Assembly: GCF_024721975.1 (NCBI RefSeq) | Contig: NZ_JANQBB010000006.1 | Coordinates: forward strand, 62,001-126,000 | From: Paenibacillus endoradicis | GTDB lineage: Bacteria > Bacillota > Bacilli > Paenibacillales > Paenibacillaceae | Length of the DNA stretch: 64,000 nucleotides | Direction of reading: 5' to 3' | Shown: positions 8,916 to 17,855 of the stretch, piece by piece | Layout: every line of letters begins with the position of its first letter | Position numbering within the stretch: position 1 is the first letter of the stretch | Notes under the pieces: generated by a model | Told to the model about the DNA's origin: nothing | The model's input: the letters and a program-made list of their open reading frames with translations, nothing else | Database searches by the model: none | Translations under genes and position numbers: made by a program

Positions 8916-11000
8916 ATCACTCTTTCTACTCGACAACACAAAATTATTGATCTACTTATAGAGCAACAGAACGAAATCACTGTTGCTTATATTGCAGATC
9001 TATTAGGGACAAGTGGACGTACCATTCACCGAGAACTTATTGGCATCGAACAATATCTTCATTCTTTGCACATTGAGCTTCTTAAGAAATCGGGCATAGG
9101 AATTCGCATTCAAGCCTCTTCTGAGCAAATGGCGCACTTAAAGCAACAGTTATCTTATAAGCAACCGCTTGAGCTTAATGCGGAAGAACGAAAAATTGTT
9201 ATTCTCTGTCACTTGCTTAATGTTCATGAACCTATGAAGCTGTTTACTTTATCGCATGAGCTACATGTTACGATGCCAACAATTAGTTCGGATCTAGATG
9301 AAATTGAAAACACACTTATTAAGCATGATCTCAAGCTTATTAGACGTAGAGGGTATGGCGTACAGATTAAGGGATCGGAATTTAATAAGAGACAATATAT
9401 AGGAATTCTTATTGCTGCGCATGTCGATGAATCACTTCTAATTAATGAAGAACATCGTATTCATGCAAGTGGGGTTATGGAAGCTCATCTGCTTTCTTTT
9501 ATCGATCGGTCTTTATTTCAAATGCTTGAACGGATACTATGGTCACTGCGAGATAAGTTACCTCAATCATTATCTCAGCAAAAATATACACAACTGATAT
9601 TGAACATATGTCTTGGTATTTCACGCTTCAAAAATGATTTTCCAATTACTACTATTCCTAATGGAATTGATGCTGAAGCCCATATTCATCAAAATGTATT
9701 GAGACAGCAACATGAGTATTCGTATGGTCAATTGACCATTGAGCTACTTCATACCATTCCGATGGAACTGCCTAGAGATGAAATTATATATTTACAAGAA
9801 ATCGTTGAGCTTGCCTATCAACAACAGGATGATCCACTAGAACAGTTAGAATTAGCTTCAATTATTATCGAGCTTACCCAGTGGGTAAACAGGCATGTAG
9901 AGGAGCCTCTTGCAGAAGATCCTACATTAACAGATGGATTGCTCCGTCATATGATACCAGCTATTGATCGAATTAAGAATAAAATCCCTATTCGTAATCC
10001 CATGCTATATCAAATAAAGAAAGAATTTGGATATCTGTTTCAGATTGTTCAAAACGGAATTGCAAAGCTACTACCCCAGCTTATCATCCCAGATGAAGAA
10101 GTTGGCTACATTACGGTGCATTATGGTGCTGCATTGGAGAGATTAAAGCAGCTACCTAAGAGGGCAAGAGCTGTTCTCGTATGCACAAGCGGCATTGGCT
10201 CATCCAAGCTTTTAAATGTGCGGATCACTCAGGAGTTTCCACAAATTGAGCTTCTCGGTCATTACACATGGTATGAGGCAGCACGATTGCCGCATAGTGA
10301 TTATGATTTCATTATTTCTACTGTGGACTTACCTATCGATAATAAACAATATATTCGATTAAGCCCATTGGTCACAGACGATGAAATAATAAAGCTAAAT
10401 TCTTTTCTAAAGCACTTAGAAAAGAAGCATATTTCAAGCACTAACATTACTGAAAAGTCGAATAGCATTCAGCGACTTCAACAGCTACAACAGCTGACGA
10501 ATGCTTCGGTAGCTATTATTGATCAATTTCAAGTCATTGCTTTTGAAGGTAAGTATGATCAACATGTAACCGTACTACAGTTATTACCTCAACTTCTACA
10601 AAAGCTGTATGACGAGGGCGTCATTAATGAAATCAATTCCATCGTGGACAAATTGTATATGCGCGAGGAGCAAGGAAGCATTGTTATTCCTGATAGCAAG
10701 CTAGCACTGCTTCATACTCGATCTCGATCGATTAATGCTCCAATAGTTGTCCTTTATCGATTTCAGCAGCCAGTATTACTTAATGAAGATGATTCAACTA
10801 CTGTAGAGCACACTCTACTTATGCTTGCTCCTCTAAAGCTGGATAAGAGTAGCTTAGAAATACTAAGCGAAGTGAGTGCTATGTTGCTTATTGATGAGAT
10901 GATTACTTGCTTACAAAATGGTAATCCTAATGAAATTCAAAGCTTCATCTCCTCACACCTTGAGAAATTCATTAAACAAAAATTTGAATGGAGAGATTAA
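8916..11000 (+). CDS. mtlR: Mannitol operon activator MtlR (PRD-containing)
   Basis: The frame is open back to a stop at 8907-8909. The first ATG/GTG/TTG in frame (9066) would remove the DNA-binding domain, whose sequence STRQHKIIDLLIEQQ...IADLLGTSGRTIHREL is clearly coded upstream. A strong SD (GGAGGT, 8902-8907) is followed 8 nt later by ATC at 8916, giving 694 residues, the size I recall for B. subtilis MtlR. I therefore infer a non-ATG (ATC) start, or an ATG altered by mutation or sequencing error. Domains: HTH (1-100), two PTS regulation domains (about 170-400), a Gat-type IIB-like domain with VLVCTSGIGSSK, and a C-terminal mannitol IIA-like domain. PTS phosphorylation of these sets activator activity. 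Confidence 0.85.
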   Translation: MTLSTRQHKIIDLLIEQQNEITVAYIADLLGTSGRTIHRELIGIEQYLHSLHIELLKKSGIGIRIQASSEQMAHLKQQLSYKQPLELNAEERKIVILCHLLNVHEPMKLFTLSHELHVTMPTISSDLDEIENTLIKHDLKLIRRRGYGVQIKGSEFNKRQYIGILIAAHVDESLLINEEHRIHASGVMEAHLLSFIDRSLFQMLERILWSLRDKLPQSLSQQKYTQLILNICLGISRFKNDFPITTIPNGIDAEAHIHQNVLRQQHEYSYGQLTIELLHTIPMELPRDEIIYLQEIVELAYQQQDDPLEQLELASIIIELTQWVNRHVEEPLAEDPTLTDGLLRHMIPAIDRIKNKIPIRNPMLYQIKKEFGYLFQIVQNGIAKLLPQLIIPDEEVGYITVHYGAALERLKQLPKRARAVLVCTSGIGSSKLLNVRITQEFPQIELLGHYTWYEAARLPHSDYDFIISTVDLPIDNKQYIRLSPLVTDDEIIKLNSFLKHLEKKHISSTNITEKSNSIQRLQQLQQLTNASVAIIDQFQVIAFEGKYDQHVTVLQLLPQLLQKLYDEGVINEINSIVDKLYMREEQGSIVIPDSKLALLHTRSRSINAPIVVLYRFQQPVLLNEDDSTTVEHTLLMLAPLKLDKSSLEILSEVSAMLLIDEMITCLQNGNPNEIQSFISSHLEKFIKQKFEWRD

Positions 11001-11001
11001 T

Positions 11002-11433
11002 ATGTCAATACTATCTGTGGAGAAAATTAACGTACATGCCCCTATAAAAACAAAGGAAGAAGCGATTAAGCTTGTAGGTCAAATGCTTGTTGATGCTGGT
11101 CATGTACCTGCTAATTATATTGATAAAATGCTTGAGCGTGAACAGCTAGTTTCTACTGATCTTGGTGGAGGTCTTGCTATGCCGCATGGTACGAATGAAG
11201 CGAAATCTTTAATTATTTCAACAGGAATATCCATTTTAACCGTTCCTGAAGGTATAGATTTCGGTGGAGATGAGCCTGCTAGATTAATTATTGGTCTAGC
11301 TGCTATCGGAGATGACCATATGGACGTGCTTACGAATGTTGCAATGTTAGTTTCTGATGAAGAGGAATTCGAGAAAATTATTACTTCAACTGATCCGAAT
11401 GAATTGCTTGAGATCTTTAACGGAGGTCTGTAA
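11002..11433 (+). CDS. mtlF: PTS mannitol-specific IIA component
   Basis: 143 residues, full length for the mannitol/fructitol IIA family. It takes phosphate from HPr and passes it to the IIB cysteine of MtlA. The active-site histidine lies in GGGLAMPHGTNEAK. The start ATG at 11002 follows the mtlR stop by one base and has a GGAGAG ribosome binding site. An upstream in-frame ATG inside mtlR is not credible. Between mtlR and mtlD, it completes the split IICB plus IIA arrangement found in many Bacillota. Confidence 0.93.
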   Translation: MSILSVEKINVHAPIKTKEEAIKLVGQMLVDAGHVPANYIDKMLEREQLVSTDLGGGLAMPHGTNEAKSLIISTGISILTVPEGIDFGGDEPARLIIGLAAIGDDHMDVLTNVAMLVSDEEEFEKIITSTDPNELLEIFNGGL

Positions 11434-11434
11434 T

Positions 11435-12583
11435 ATGCAGGCTATACATTTTGGAGCCGGAAATATTGGCCGTGGCTTTATCGGCTTACTTCTTCAGGAA
11501 GCGCAATATCATATTACCTTTGTCGATGTGAATGAGAATCTCGTTAATCATCTGAATGAAAAACAACATTACACTGTTCAATATGCAAATGAAAATAGTG
11601 ATCAATTCATTGTCAACAATGTTACAGCGTTATCTGGTAATGATATTTCTAAAGTTGCAGAACAAATTACTTCTGCGACGATTATTACAACAGCTGTGGG
11701 AGTTCATATTCTCCCTTACATTGCTCCAGCAATTGCGGAAGGAATTACACAGCGTGCAAAGTTGAAATTGCCTCCACTAGCTGTTGTCGCATGTGAAAAT
11801 GCTATTCGTGCAAGCTCCATCTTGAAAGAGCATGTTGTATCTTTACTAAGCGAGGAATTAAAACAAACGTATGAGCAATTTGCTACGTTTCCAGATGCTG
11901 CAGTAGATCGTATTGTACCGATTCAGCACCACGAGGACCCTCTATTTGTTACGGTAGAGCCTTTCTACGAATGGACGATTGAGAAAACAAATTGGCCAAC
12001 CAATATACCTCTTATTGGTGGTGTTCATTATGTAGATCAATTGGATGCCTATATTGAACGTAAGCTATTTACAGTAAATACAGGGCATTGTACAGCTGCT
12101 TATCATGGTTATAGAAAAGGATATACAACCATTCAAGAAGCAATGCAGGATGAAGAAATGGTTCAAGAGGTTAGAGCTGCTCTTCAAGAATCTGGTGATG
12201 CGTTAATTGCTGAATATGGATTAGATCGTACAGCCCATAATCAATATATCGAGCAAATATTAGAACGTTTCAAAAATCCATATCTAACCGATGAAATTCT
12301 TCGAATTGGTCGTTCCCCAATCCGAAAAATTTCACCAAATGATCGCTTAATTCGCCCTGCAACATTAGCATATCAACATGGTATTGCTGTCAATCATCTG
12401 ACTAAGGCTGTTGCTGCTGCATTGATCTATAAAGATAATGACGATAAAGAAGCAGTGGAGTTACAGCAATTTCTATTAGACCATGGCATTGATCAAACAT
12501 TAACAAAATATACAGGTTTAGCTGAAGATCATCCTCTCCATAAACAAATTCATGCTCAATATAACCAACTAGGGGAGGAATAA
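11435..12583 (+). CDS. mtlD: Mannitol-1-phosphate 5-dehydrogenase
   Basis: 382 residues. Oxidises mannitol-1-phosphate to fructose-6-phosphate with NAD+. The N-terminus MQAIHFGAGNIGRGFIG is the NAD-binding signature of the MtlD branch of the long-chain polyol dehydrogenases. The region around TVNTGHCTAAYHGYRKGY holds the conserved active-site lysine/histidine segment. The start is ATG 11435 with SD GGAGGT inside the end of mtlF; its A lies one base after the mtlF stop. Co-transcribed with mtlA, mtlR and mtlF. Confidence 0.95.
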   Translation: MQAIHFGAGNIGRGFIGLLLQEAQYHITFVDVNENLVNHLNEKQHYTVQYANENSDQFIVNNVTALSGNDISKVAEQITSATIITTAVGVHILPYIAPAIAEGITQRAKLKLPPLAVVACENAIRASSILKEHVVSLLSEELKQTYEQFATFPDAAVDRIVPIQHHEDPLFVTVEPFYEWTIEKTNWPTNIPLIGGVHYVDQLDAYIERKLFTVNTGHCTAAYHGYRKGYTTIQEAMQDEEMVQEVRAALQESGDALIAEYGLDRTAHNQYIEQILERFKNPYLTDEILRIGRSPIRKISPNDRLIRPATLAYQHGIAVNHLTKAVAAALIYKDNDDKEAVELQQFLLDHGIDQTLTKYTGLAEDHPLHKQIHAQYNQLGEE

Positions 12584-12585
12584 CA

Positions 12586-14313
12586 TTGAATACAACAACA
12601 TACAAAGGAATTGGCGCCTCTCCTGGTATTGCTATAGCAAATGCAATCGTTATTCATGACGAGGTATATATTCCAGAGCCTACTCAATCACAGGATAAAG
12701 AAGCTTCCTGGGCAAGAGTGCAACAAGCCTTCACTGCTGCTGAGCAAGATATTCAAGCGATCTATGAACATACAAAGGCAAAGCTAGGTGATAAAAAGGC
12801 TGAAATTTTCGAAGGACACTTAATGATACTGGAGGATCCAGATTTATTAGAAGGAATTCAAACTAGCATTGAAGAAGATGGATATGAGGCAGAATATGCT
12901 CTACATGCTACAGCTCAACAATTTATTTCTATTCTGTCAGAGATGGATGATGAAATTCTTCGTGAGCGTGCAACAGATGTTAAAGATATTACGAACCGTA
13001 TTATGAGCCATTTACGCGGCGTTAAGCATATTGACTTATCTAGCCTACAAGAAGAGTGCATTATTGTTGCTCGTGATCTTACCCCTTCCGATACAGCATT
13101 ACTTGATGTTAATTATGTTAAGGGCTTTGTTACGGCAATGGGTAGCCGTACTTCACATTCTGCAATAATGGCGCGATCATTAGAGATCCCTGCCATTGTA
13201 GGTGCTGGTGATGCTGTCATGTCAATTGAAACAGGAGTAACGCTTATCATCCATACGGATCAGCAAGAAGTCATTGTTCAACCTGATTCCTCTGTACTGG
13301 AAGAGATGACTGCACAACAACAGAGATTTATTCAACATAAAGAACAATTAGCTAAGCTTGTTGATCAGCCTACTATTTCTAAGGATGGTTCACAGGTAGA
13401 GCTTGCAGCAAATATCGGCAAGCTTGAAGATATTGATCGTGCAATCTCTCTAGGAGCTGAGGGCATTGGTTTGTTCCGTTCCGAGTTTCTATATATGGGG
13501 AAAACGAGCTTGCCAACTGAGGAGGAGCAATATAGCAGCTATAGCTATGCCTTGCAGAAAATGGGAACTAAGCCTGTCGTTATCCGTACATTGGATATCG
13601 GTGGAGATAAGGAGCTCCCTTACTTAAATCTTCCGAAAGAGGATAATCCATTCCTTGGTTTACGTGCCTTGCGCTTCTGTCTTGTGAATCAAGATCTATT
13701 CCGTACACAACTACGTGCTTTGCTACGTGCAAGTGTTCATGGAAACTTGAAAATTATGTTCCCAATGATTGCTGTACTTGAGGAACTATTACAAGCGAAG
13801 CAAATCCTTGCTGAAGAGAAGCAAAAACTTATTGATGAAGGCATTGCTGTAAATGATCATATCGAGGTAGGTATGATGGTTGAAATTCCATCTGTCGCTG
13901 TCTCTGCTGATTTATTTGCACCGCATATTGATTTCTTCAGTATTGGAACCAATGATCTTATTCAATATACAATGGCAGCAGATCGTATGAATGAGACGCT
14001 AGCTTATCTATATCAACCGCTACATCCTTCCATTCTACGTCTAGTTAAGATGGTTATTGATGCAGCTAATAAAGAGGGTAAGTGGGTAGGAATGTGTGGA
14101 GAAATGGCTGGTGATTCTTTAGCTGCTCCTCTATTACTAGGGCTAGGATTACATGAATTCAGTATGAGCGCTAGCTCCATTCTATCGACGAAAGAACAGC
14201 TTATGAATTTAAACAAAGCAGAATGGAAAACACACGCTGAGCATGCCATGACACTGGCACAAAGCGAGCAAATCGTACAATACGTACAGCAACAGCTTAC
14301 ATCAAATGAATAA
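12586..14313 (+). CDS. ptsI: PTS enzyme I (phosphoenolpyruvate-protein phosphotransferase)
   Basis: 575 residues from TTG 12586 behind a GGGGAGGA site. Moves phosphate from phosphoenolpyruvate to HPr. Order: HPr-binding N-terminal helical domain, phosphohistidine domain with active histidine in GSRTSHSAIMARS (about residue 190), then the PEP-binding TIM barrel with GGDKELPYL, the IGTNDLIQYTMAADR metal/PEP motif and catalytic cysteine in WVGMCGEMAGD. It lies two bases after mtlD in the mannitol operon, so this EI is probably co-induced with mannitol uptake. Whether it is the only EI of the cell cannot be told from this window. Confidence 0.95.
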   Translation: MNTTTYKGIGASPGIAIANAIVIHDEVYIPEPTQSQDKEASWARVQQAFTAAEQDIQAIYEHTKAKLGDKKAEIFEGHLMILEDPDLLEGIQTSIEEDGYEAEYALHATAQQFISILSEMDDEILRERATDVKDITNRIMSHLRGVKHIDLSSLQEECIIVARDLTPSDTALLDVNYVKGFVTAMGSRTSHSAIMARSLEIPAIVGAGDAVMSIETGVTLIIHTDQQEVIVQPDSSVLEEMTAQQQRFIQHKEQLAKLVDQPTISKDGSQVELAANIGKLEDIDRAISLGAEGIGLFRSEFLYMGKTSLPTEEEQYSSYSYALQKMGTKPVVIRTLDIGGDKELPYLNLPKEDNPFLGLRALRFCLVNQDLFRTQLRALLRASVHGNLKIMFPMIAVLEELLQAKQILAEEKQKLIDEGIAVNDHIEVGMMVEIPSVAVSADLFAPHIDFFSIGTNDLIQYTMAADRMNETLAYLYQPLHPSILRLVKMVIDAANKEGKWVGMCGEMAGDSLAAPLLLGLGLHEFSMSASSILSTKEQLMNLNKAEWKTHAEHAMTLAQSEQIVQYVQQQLTSNE

Positions 14314-14328
14314 ACGGAGTGATTACTT

Positions 14329-14589
14329 ATGGTAAGTCAAACTTTCACAATTATTAACCCTACAGGATTTCATGTTCGTCCAACTAAAACATTCGTGCAA
14401 CTAGCTAGCTCTTTCCCTTGTAAAATTACATTGCACTGTAATGGTAAGAAAGGAAATGGAAAAAGCTCACTAAGCATGTTGACACTCGGCTTAACAACAA
14501 ATAGCGAGGTCCTACTTGAAACAGATGGTGATCAAGAGCAAGAAGCATTACAAGCACTAGGGGAAGTACTAACGTCTCTTCACGATTAA
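14329..14589 (+). CDS. ptsH: HPr-family phosphocarrier protein
   Basis: 86 residues, HPr size. The phosphorylated histidine lies in NPTGFHVRPTKTFVQLA (consensus GxHARPA). A regulatory serine equivalent to Ser46 is present in GKSSLSMLTLG, so control by HPr kinase is possible. It carries phosphate from EI to MtlF and the PRD/IIA domains of MtlR. Last gene of the mannitol operon, 15 bp after ptsI, with a GGAG ribosome binding site. The FHVRPT motif and a cysteine-containing IT LHCNG strand differ from the usual housekeeping HPr, suggesting an operon-dedicated paralogue. Confidence 0.9.
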   Translation: MVSQTFTIINPTGFHVRPTKTFVQLASSFPCKITLHCNGKKGNGKSSLSMLTLGLTTNSEVLLETDGDQEQEALQALGEVLTSLHD

Positions 14590-14678
14590 GGAACATAAAG
14601 AACATAATTTTGATTTTGTTTTTTAGTTACATTAAGTTTCTTACACAGTTACAGATTTAAGTTTTTATAAAAAACAAC

Positions 14679-14740
14679 AATACCCATATGAGCAATGAAT
14701 GACTAATGTAATGTCATTATCTCATATGGGTATTTTATTA
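14679..14740. terminator. Terminator after the mannitol operon
   Basis: Arms AATACCCATATGAG (14679-14692) and CTCATATGGGTATT (14721-14734) form a perfect 14-bp stem followed by a T-rich tract. It lies between two convergent genes and can serve both. Confidence 0.75.
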
Positions 14741-14799
14741 TTGAGACTGTTACGCTGTTCAAGATGATTTCTTCAAGGGTGCTTAAATATGTCATCTAT

Positions 14800-16191
14800 T
14801 CAGCTTCTAATCGCCAAATCTACGCCTAGTACGCCAACAATCATATCATTCTCACCATAGATAGGAACTGAGATTGTTTGACATAATTGCTTTGTAATTG
14901 AAGATACATAATAGCTCGACTGAAAACTTTCCCCATGCATAGCACGCTTCCACCATTCTCTACCTTTGGCGTTAAGTAGTCCTGCATCTGGAATTGACAC
15001 GATAAATGATCCATCTGCATAGTTCGACCAGATCGCCTCAATCTCAGGTTTGCTCTTCATCAATGCTCGTAAACTTGCGTCATGAATAATTGGATCAACG
15101 GATGTTATCGTTGAATCTGTTGCAGCCTGACGAAGCCACTGAACAATTTCTTCAGCATTCGTATTAGCTACTTTATTCATTAGATCGAATTCAACAAGAT
15201 CAATCGCTGATTTTAAATCTTTTGATGATTTACCCATGTTATGACTTATTCGTTCTAGCTTATGAATCTGCTTACGTTGCTGCGTATTCATCTGTAATGT
15301 ATCTTCAACTGCAACTAACGTACCATTAACAAGCTCAACCGCCTCTTGAAGTCGTTCAGTCACATGATTGGTCTGCTCTGTCTGGCTAATACTGTATTGT
15401 TTCATATCCTGTGCTAGTTGATCAACCTCTATAATGCGAGTAACGATTGAGTCCATTCTATCCTTATTGGTACTCATCTCAGCCACTCCGCGATCTACTG
15501 CAGAGCGCTCCTGTTCGACTGCACTAATAACGAGCTGTACTCCCTTTTCAATCTCACTTACTAATTCCGTCGATTGCTTCACCGTCTCACTACTTTGCTC
15601 CGCTAATCTGCGAATTTCACTAGCAACAACTGAGAATCCTCTCCCGAATTCACCTGCATGTGCAGCTTCTATTGATGCATTTAGCGCCAGTAATGAAGTT
15701 TGAGCAACGATTTCTTGAATATGAATATTCATCTCATAAATTTTAGATGTATGTTTAATAAGTTCTTCAATGTGATTAGTCATATTGAAGTTATTATGTT
15801 TCAAATGCTGCATAACCGTTTCAGTTTCACCAAGTGAATGTTGCATATCTAATGCAATCTGTTTGGTGCCCTTACTTTGATCGTTTAGATGATATGATGC
15901 ATTATTTATCTGATCAGTCGCTGCGGACACTTCTTGCAACGATGAAAAAGCTTCAATGATTCTACTCGTAGCAAGTTTACTACTATGACGTAAAGATTGT
16001 TCTTGTATCTGTGTTTTGTCAGCAATTACACTTAATTGTTCCATCGCTTGATCAACCTCATCAACTGCTGCTACAAGCTGGTCCGAGATAACAATGGATT
16101 CGTTATACAAGCCTTTCATTTGATCCATATAACGATTACTTTCTATTTTATCTTCACGCTTTTTCGTCGTTCTGGAAAACACTTTGACCAT
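14800..16191 (-). CDS. Soluble methyl-accepting chemotaxis-type protein with C-terminal sensor
   Basis: 463 residues with no transmembrane segment or signal peptide. Residues 1-340 are the coiled-coil chemoreceptor signalling domain; the hairpin tip is recognisable as [20 protein letters not shown] followed by [20 protein letters not shown]. The C-terminal 120 residues ([20 protein letters not shown] ... GREWWKRAM ... [17 protein letters not shown]) look like a PDC/Cache sensor fold. The order is therefore reversed compared with classical membrane receptors, and ligand sensing should be cytoplasmic. Single gene, convergent with the mannitol operon, preceded by a short intergenic region and a SASP gene on the same strand. 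Confidence 0.88.
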   Translation of the reverse strand: MVKVFSRTTKKREDKIESNRYMDQMKGLYNESIVISDQLVAAVDEVDQAMEQLSVIADKTQIQEQSLRHSSKLATSRIIEAFSSLQEVSAATDQINNASYHLNDQSKGTKQIALDMQHSLGETETVMQHLKHNNFNMTNHIEELIKHTSKIYEMNIHIQEIVAQTSLLALNASIEAAHAGEFGRGFSVVASEIRRLAEQSSETVKQSTELVSEIEKGVQLVISAVEQERSAVDRGVAEMSTNKDRMDSIVTRIIEVDQLAQDMKQYSISQTEQTNHVTERLQEAVELVNGTLVAVEDTLQMNTQQRKQIHKLERISHNMGKSSKDLKSAIDLVEFDLMNKVANTNAEEIVQWLRQAATDSTITSVDPIIHDASLRALMKSKPEIEAIWSNYADGSFIVSIPDAGLLNAKGREWWKRAMHGESFQSSYYVSSITKQLCQTISVPIYGENDMIVGVLGVDLAIRS

Positions 16192-16250
16192 ATGTAATCA
16201 ATCCTCCCATTCTTTTGTAACATTATTACAATTATATCTTGAATAGGGAG

Positions 16251-16280
16251 TAAAAAAAAGAGGGACAGACTTGTCCCTCC
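16251..16280 (-). terminator. Terminator of the small spore-protein gene
   Basis: On the minus strand GAGGGACA and TGTCCCTC form a stem directly followed by a run of eight T. It lies 25 bp after the SASP stop and before the chemoreceptor gene. Confidence 0.75.
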
Positions 16281-16304
16281 TTCTTTTATGTTATATTTTC
16301 TGAC

Positions 16305-16466
16305 CTAATTTTTGTGTTTTTTGTTGGATTGCTTAGATAATGATTGTTGCTCATTATTTGTGTTAGCATTGATCTCTTGTGAAAATTCCGTATCTGGTGT
16401 CATGCTTTGTGGAGTGCCTTGTGGAATATTACTTTTTGCAAATTGTTTGTTATTATTTTTAGCCAT
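16305..16466 (-). CDS. Gamma-type small acid-soluble spore protein (likely)
   Basis: 53 codons, MAKNNNKQFAKSN at the start, rich in Asn, Gln, Lys and Ser, no cysteine and no hydrophobic core. The centre TEFSQEINANTNNEQQ resembles the TEFASETNAQ repeat of gamma-type SASPs (SspE), which are amino-acid reserves degraded by GPR at germination. A textbook SD (GGAGGTGATT) lies just before the ATG, and a terminator follows the stop, so it is a free-standing transcription unit. Expression in the forespore would be expected for the family. The match is by short motif and composition, hence moderate confidence on family but high on being a real gene. Confidence 0.65.
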   Translation of the reverse strand: MAKNNNKQFAKSNIPQGTPQSMTPDTEFSQEINANTNNEQQSLSKQSNKKHKN

Positions 16467-16572
16467 TTGTAATCACCTCCCTAGACTAGTATGAGTAATT
16501 GGCATATTCATATGCATCATTTTACTCGCCTTTATTTGGGAAGTAAGGTAATCTCTATATTTATTGCACAGA

Positions 16573-17847
16573 TTATGAACTACACTGCTGTAATAATTGA
16601 TCATGAACTTTATTGTATCCAAGATTAGTTAAATGCTTAATCAACCGTTCTGTCTTATCGACATTAGCATGAACCAATAATACTTGTAGCGGTTGTAGTT
16701 CTAGCACCATCCTTTGAACGTCAGGTAATCCTTGATGTACTTTATAGCGGTAGGAGACGAATTCACATCCTTCTCCAGTGAACATATGAGCATCCTCACT
16801 CAGATGACCTGTAAATACAATTGCATGTTTTGAATTGTCGCTTAACCACTTTCCGTAGCTACGTGCTGGCTCAGCAAGCATCATCCCGTCAGTTGATAAA
16901 ATAATATACGGCTCACCTTCAAGTATTAACCTACGATCTACTTCTCCTGCAATATGTCGGACCTTACTAAGCGCGTCATCAAGCTTACTTAATGAGTCAC
17001 TACGTAACCACTGGTTCGAAATCGACCATTGCATTAATCGTTCCCATTCATTAATCAAATTTATTTCCGCTGCAATAGGTAACTTTGGATGTTGTTCATT
17101 TATTTCAACAATAAGATCTAATCCTCTACCAATTAACGGTACGGGCAGTAACACATGCCCACCTCGTTTATATACAACATCAAGCTTATTTAATAGCTGT
17201 GTTACATGAAAAGACTGCTCTTCTGCTGCATCACCATACGCAGCATCTATAATCGCTACATCAATTTTTCGTCCATTTAATAGCGATTGATCTGGCATCG
17301 TTGCCTGTAATAAGGTTGACTCTGAGCTATAATCACCTGAATAAAAAACTAAACTACCTTCAAGCTCAAGTAGCAACCAAATCGAACCTGGTAAGTGTCC
17401 ACTTGGTCCAAAACTAAGCCGTAGCTCTGGCATAATTGACACCCAGCCATCTTCTTGTGCTTCATCATCGATAAAGCGATAGTGTAGTTTTTCCCAATCA
17501 GTTGCTTCGTAAGGCATTTTCATACCTTGCGACATTACGTATGATTGCCAAGCACGGGCATATGCCGGCAATTGTCGGTGAGTTTCTTTTGTTAACCAGA
17601 TATCTCCCGTATATCCATACTGTAATAGTAAAGGCAGAGCCGCCATATGATCTTCATGTGCATGTGAAAGAAATACCGAATTTAATGAACGAACTTGTTC
17701 AGGAACGATTTGCGGATATATTCCACCATATTCCTTTTTACCTCCACAATCTAGTAAGATCGAAAGTTCTTCGCTCTCTACTCGGTAACAAGATCTTCCA
17801 TGCTCTCCTGCTCCTCCCCATACATCTACTTTTAGATGCTCTTGCAT
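16573..17847 (-). CDS. Beta-CASP metallo-beta-lactamase-fold hydrolase
   Basis: About 424 residues from ATG 17847, preceded by GAGG at suitable spacing; a GTG four codons earlier overlaps the permease stop and is less likely. The metallo-beta-lactamase motif SHAHEDHMAALPLLLQYG is present, then a GPSGHLPGSIW segment, metal ligand region FYSGDYSSE, a beta-CASP-like insert (HVLLPVPLIGRGLDLI), and C-terminal motif-C-like VHQGL and VLLVHAN. Relatives with this layout are mostly RNA-processing nucleases, but the sequence is divergent and the substrate is unknown. It is the last gene of the FbpABC-type transporter operon, abutting the permease gene, an unusual partner for such a nuclease. Confidence 0.8.
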   Translation of the reverse strand: MQEHLKVDVWGGAGEHGRSCYRVESEELSILLDCGGKKEYGGIYPQIVPEQVRSLNSVFLSHAHEDHMAALPLLLQYGYTGDIWLTKETHRQLPAYARAWQSYVMSQGMKMPYEATDWEKLHYRFIDDEAQEDGWVSIMPELRLSFGPSGHLPGSIWLLLELEGSLVFYSGDYSSESTLLQATMPDQSLLNGRKIDVAIIDAAYGDAAEEQSFHVTQLLNKLDVVYKRGGHVLLPVPLIGRGLDLIVEINEQHPKLPIAAEINLINEWERLMQWSISNQWLRSDSLSKLDDALSKVRHIAGEVDRRLILEGEPYIILSTDGMMLAEPARSYGKWLSDNSKHAIVFTGHLSEDAHMFTGEGCEFVSYRYKVHQGLPDVQRMVLELQPLQVLLVHANVDKTERLIKHLTNLGYNKVHDQLLQQCSS

Positions 17848-17855
17848 AAATTTCC

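Noticed and set aside
9066..11000. mtlR starting at TTG 9066
   Set aside because: This start has no SD and would remove the helix-turn-helix that is clearly coded upstream in the same frame.
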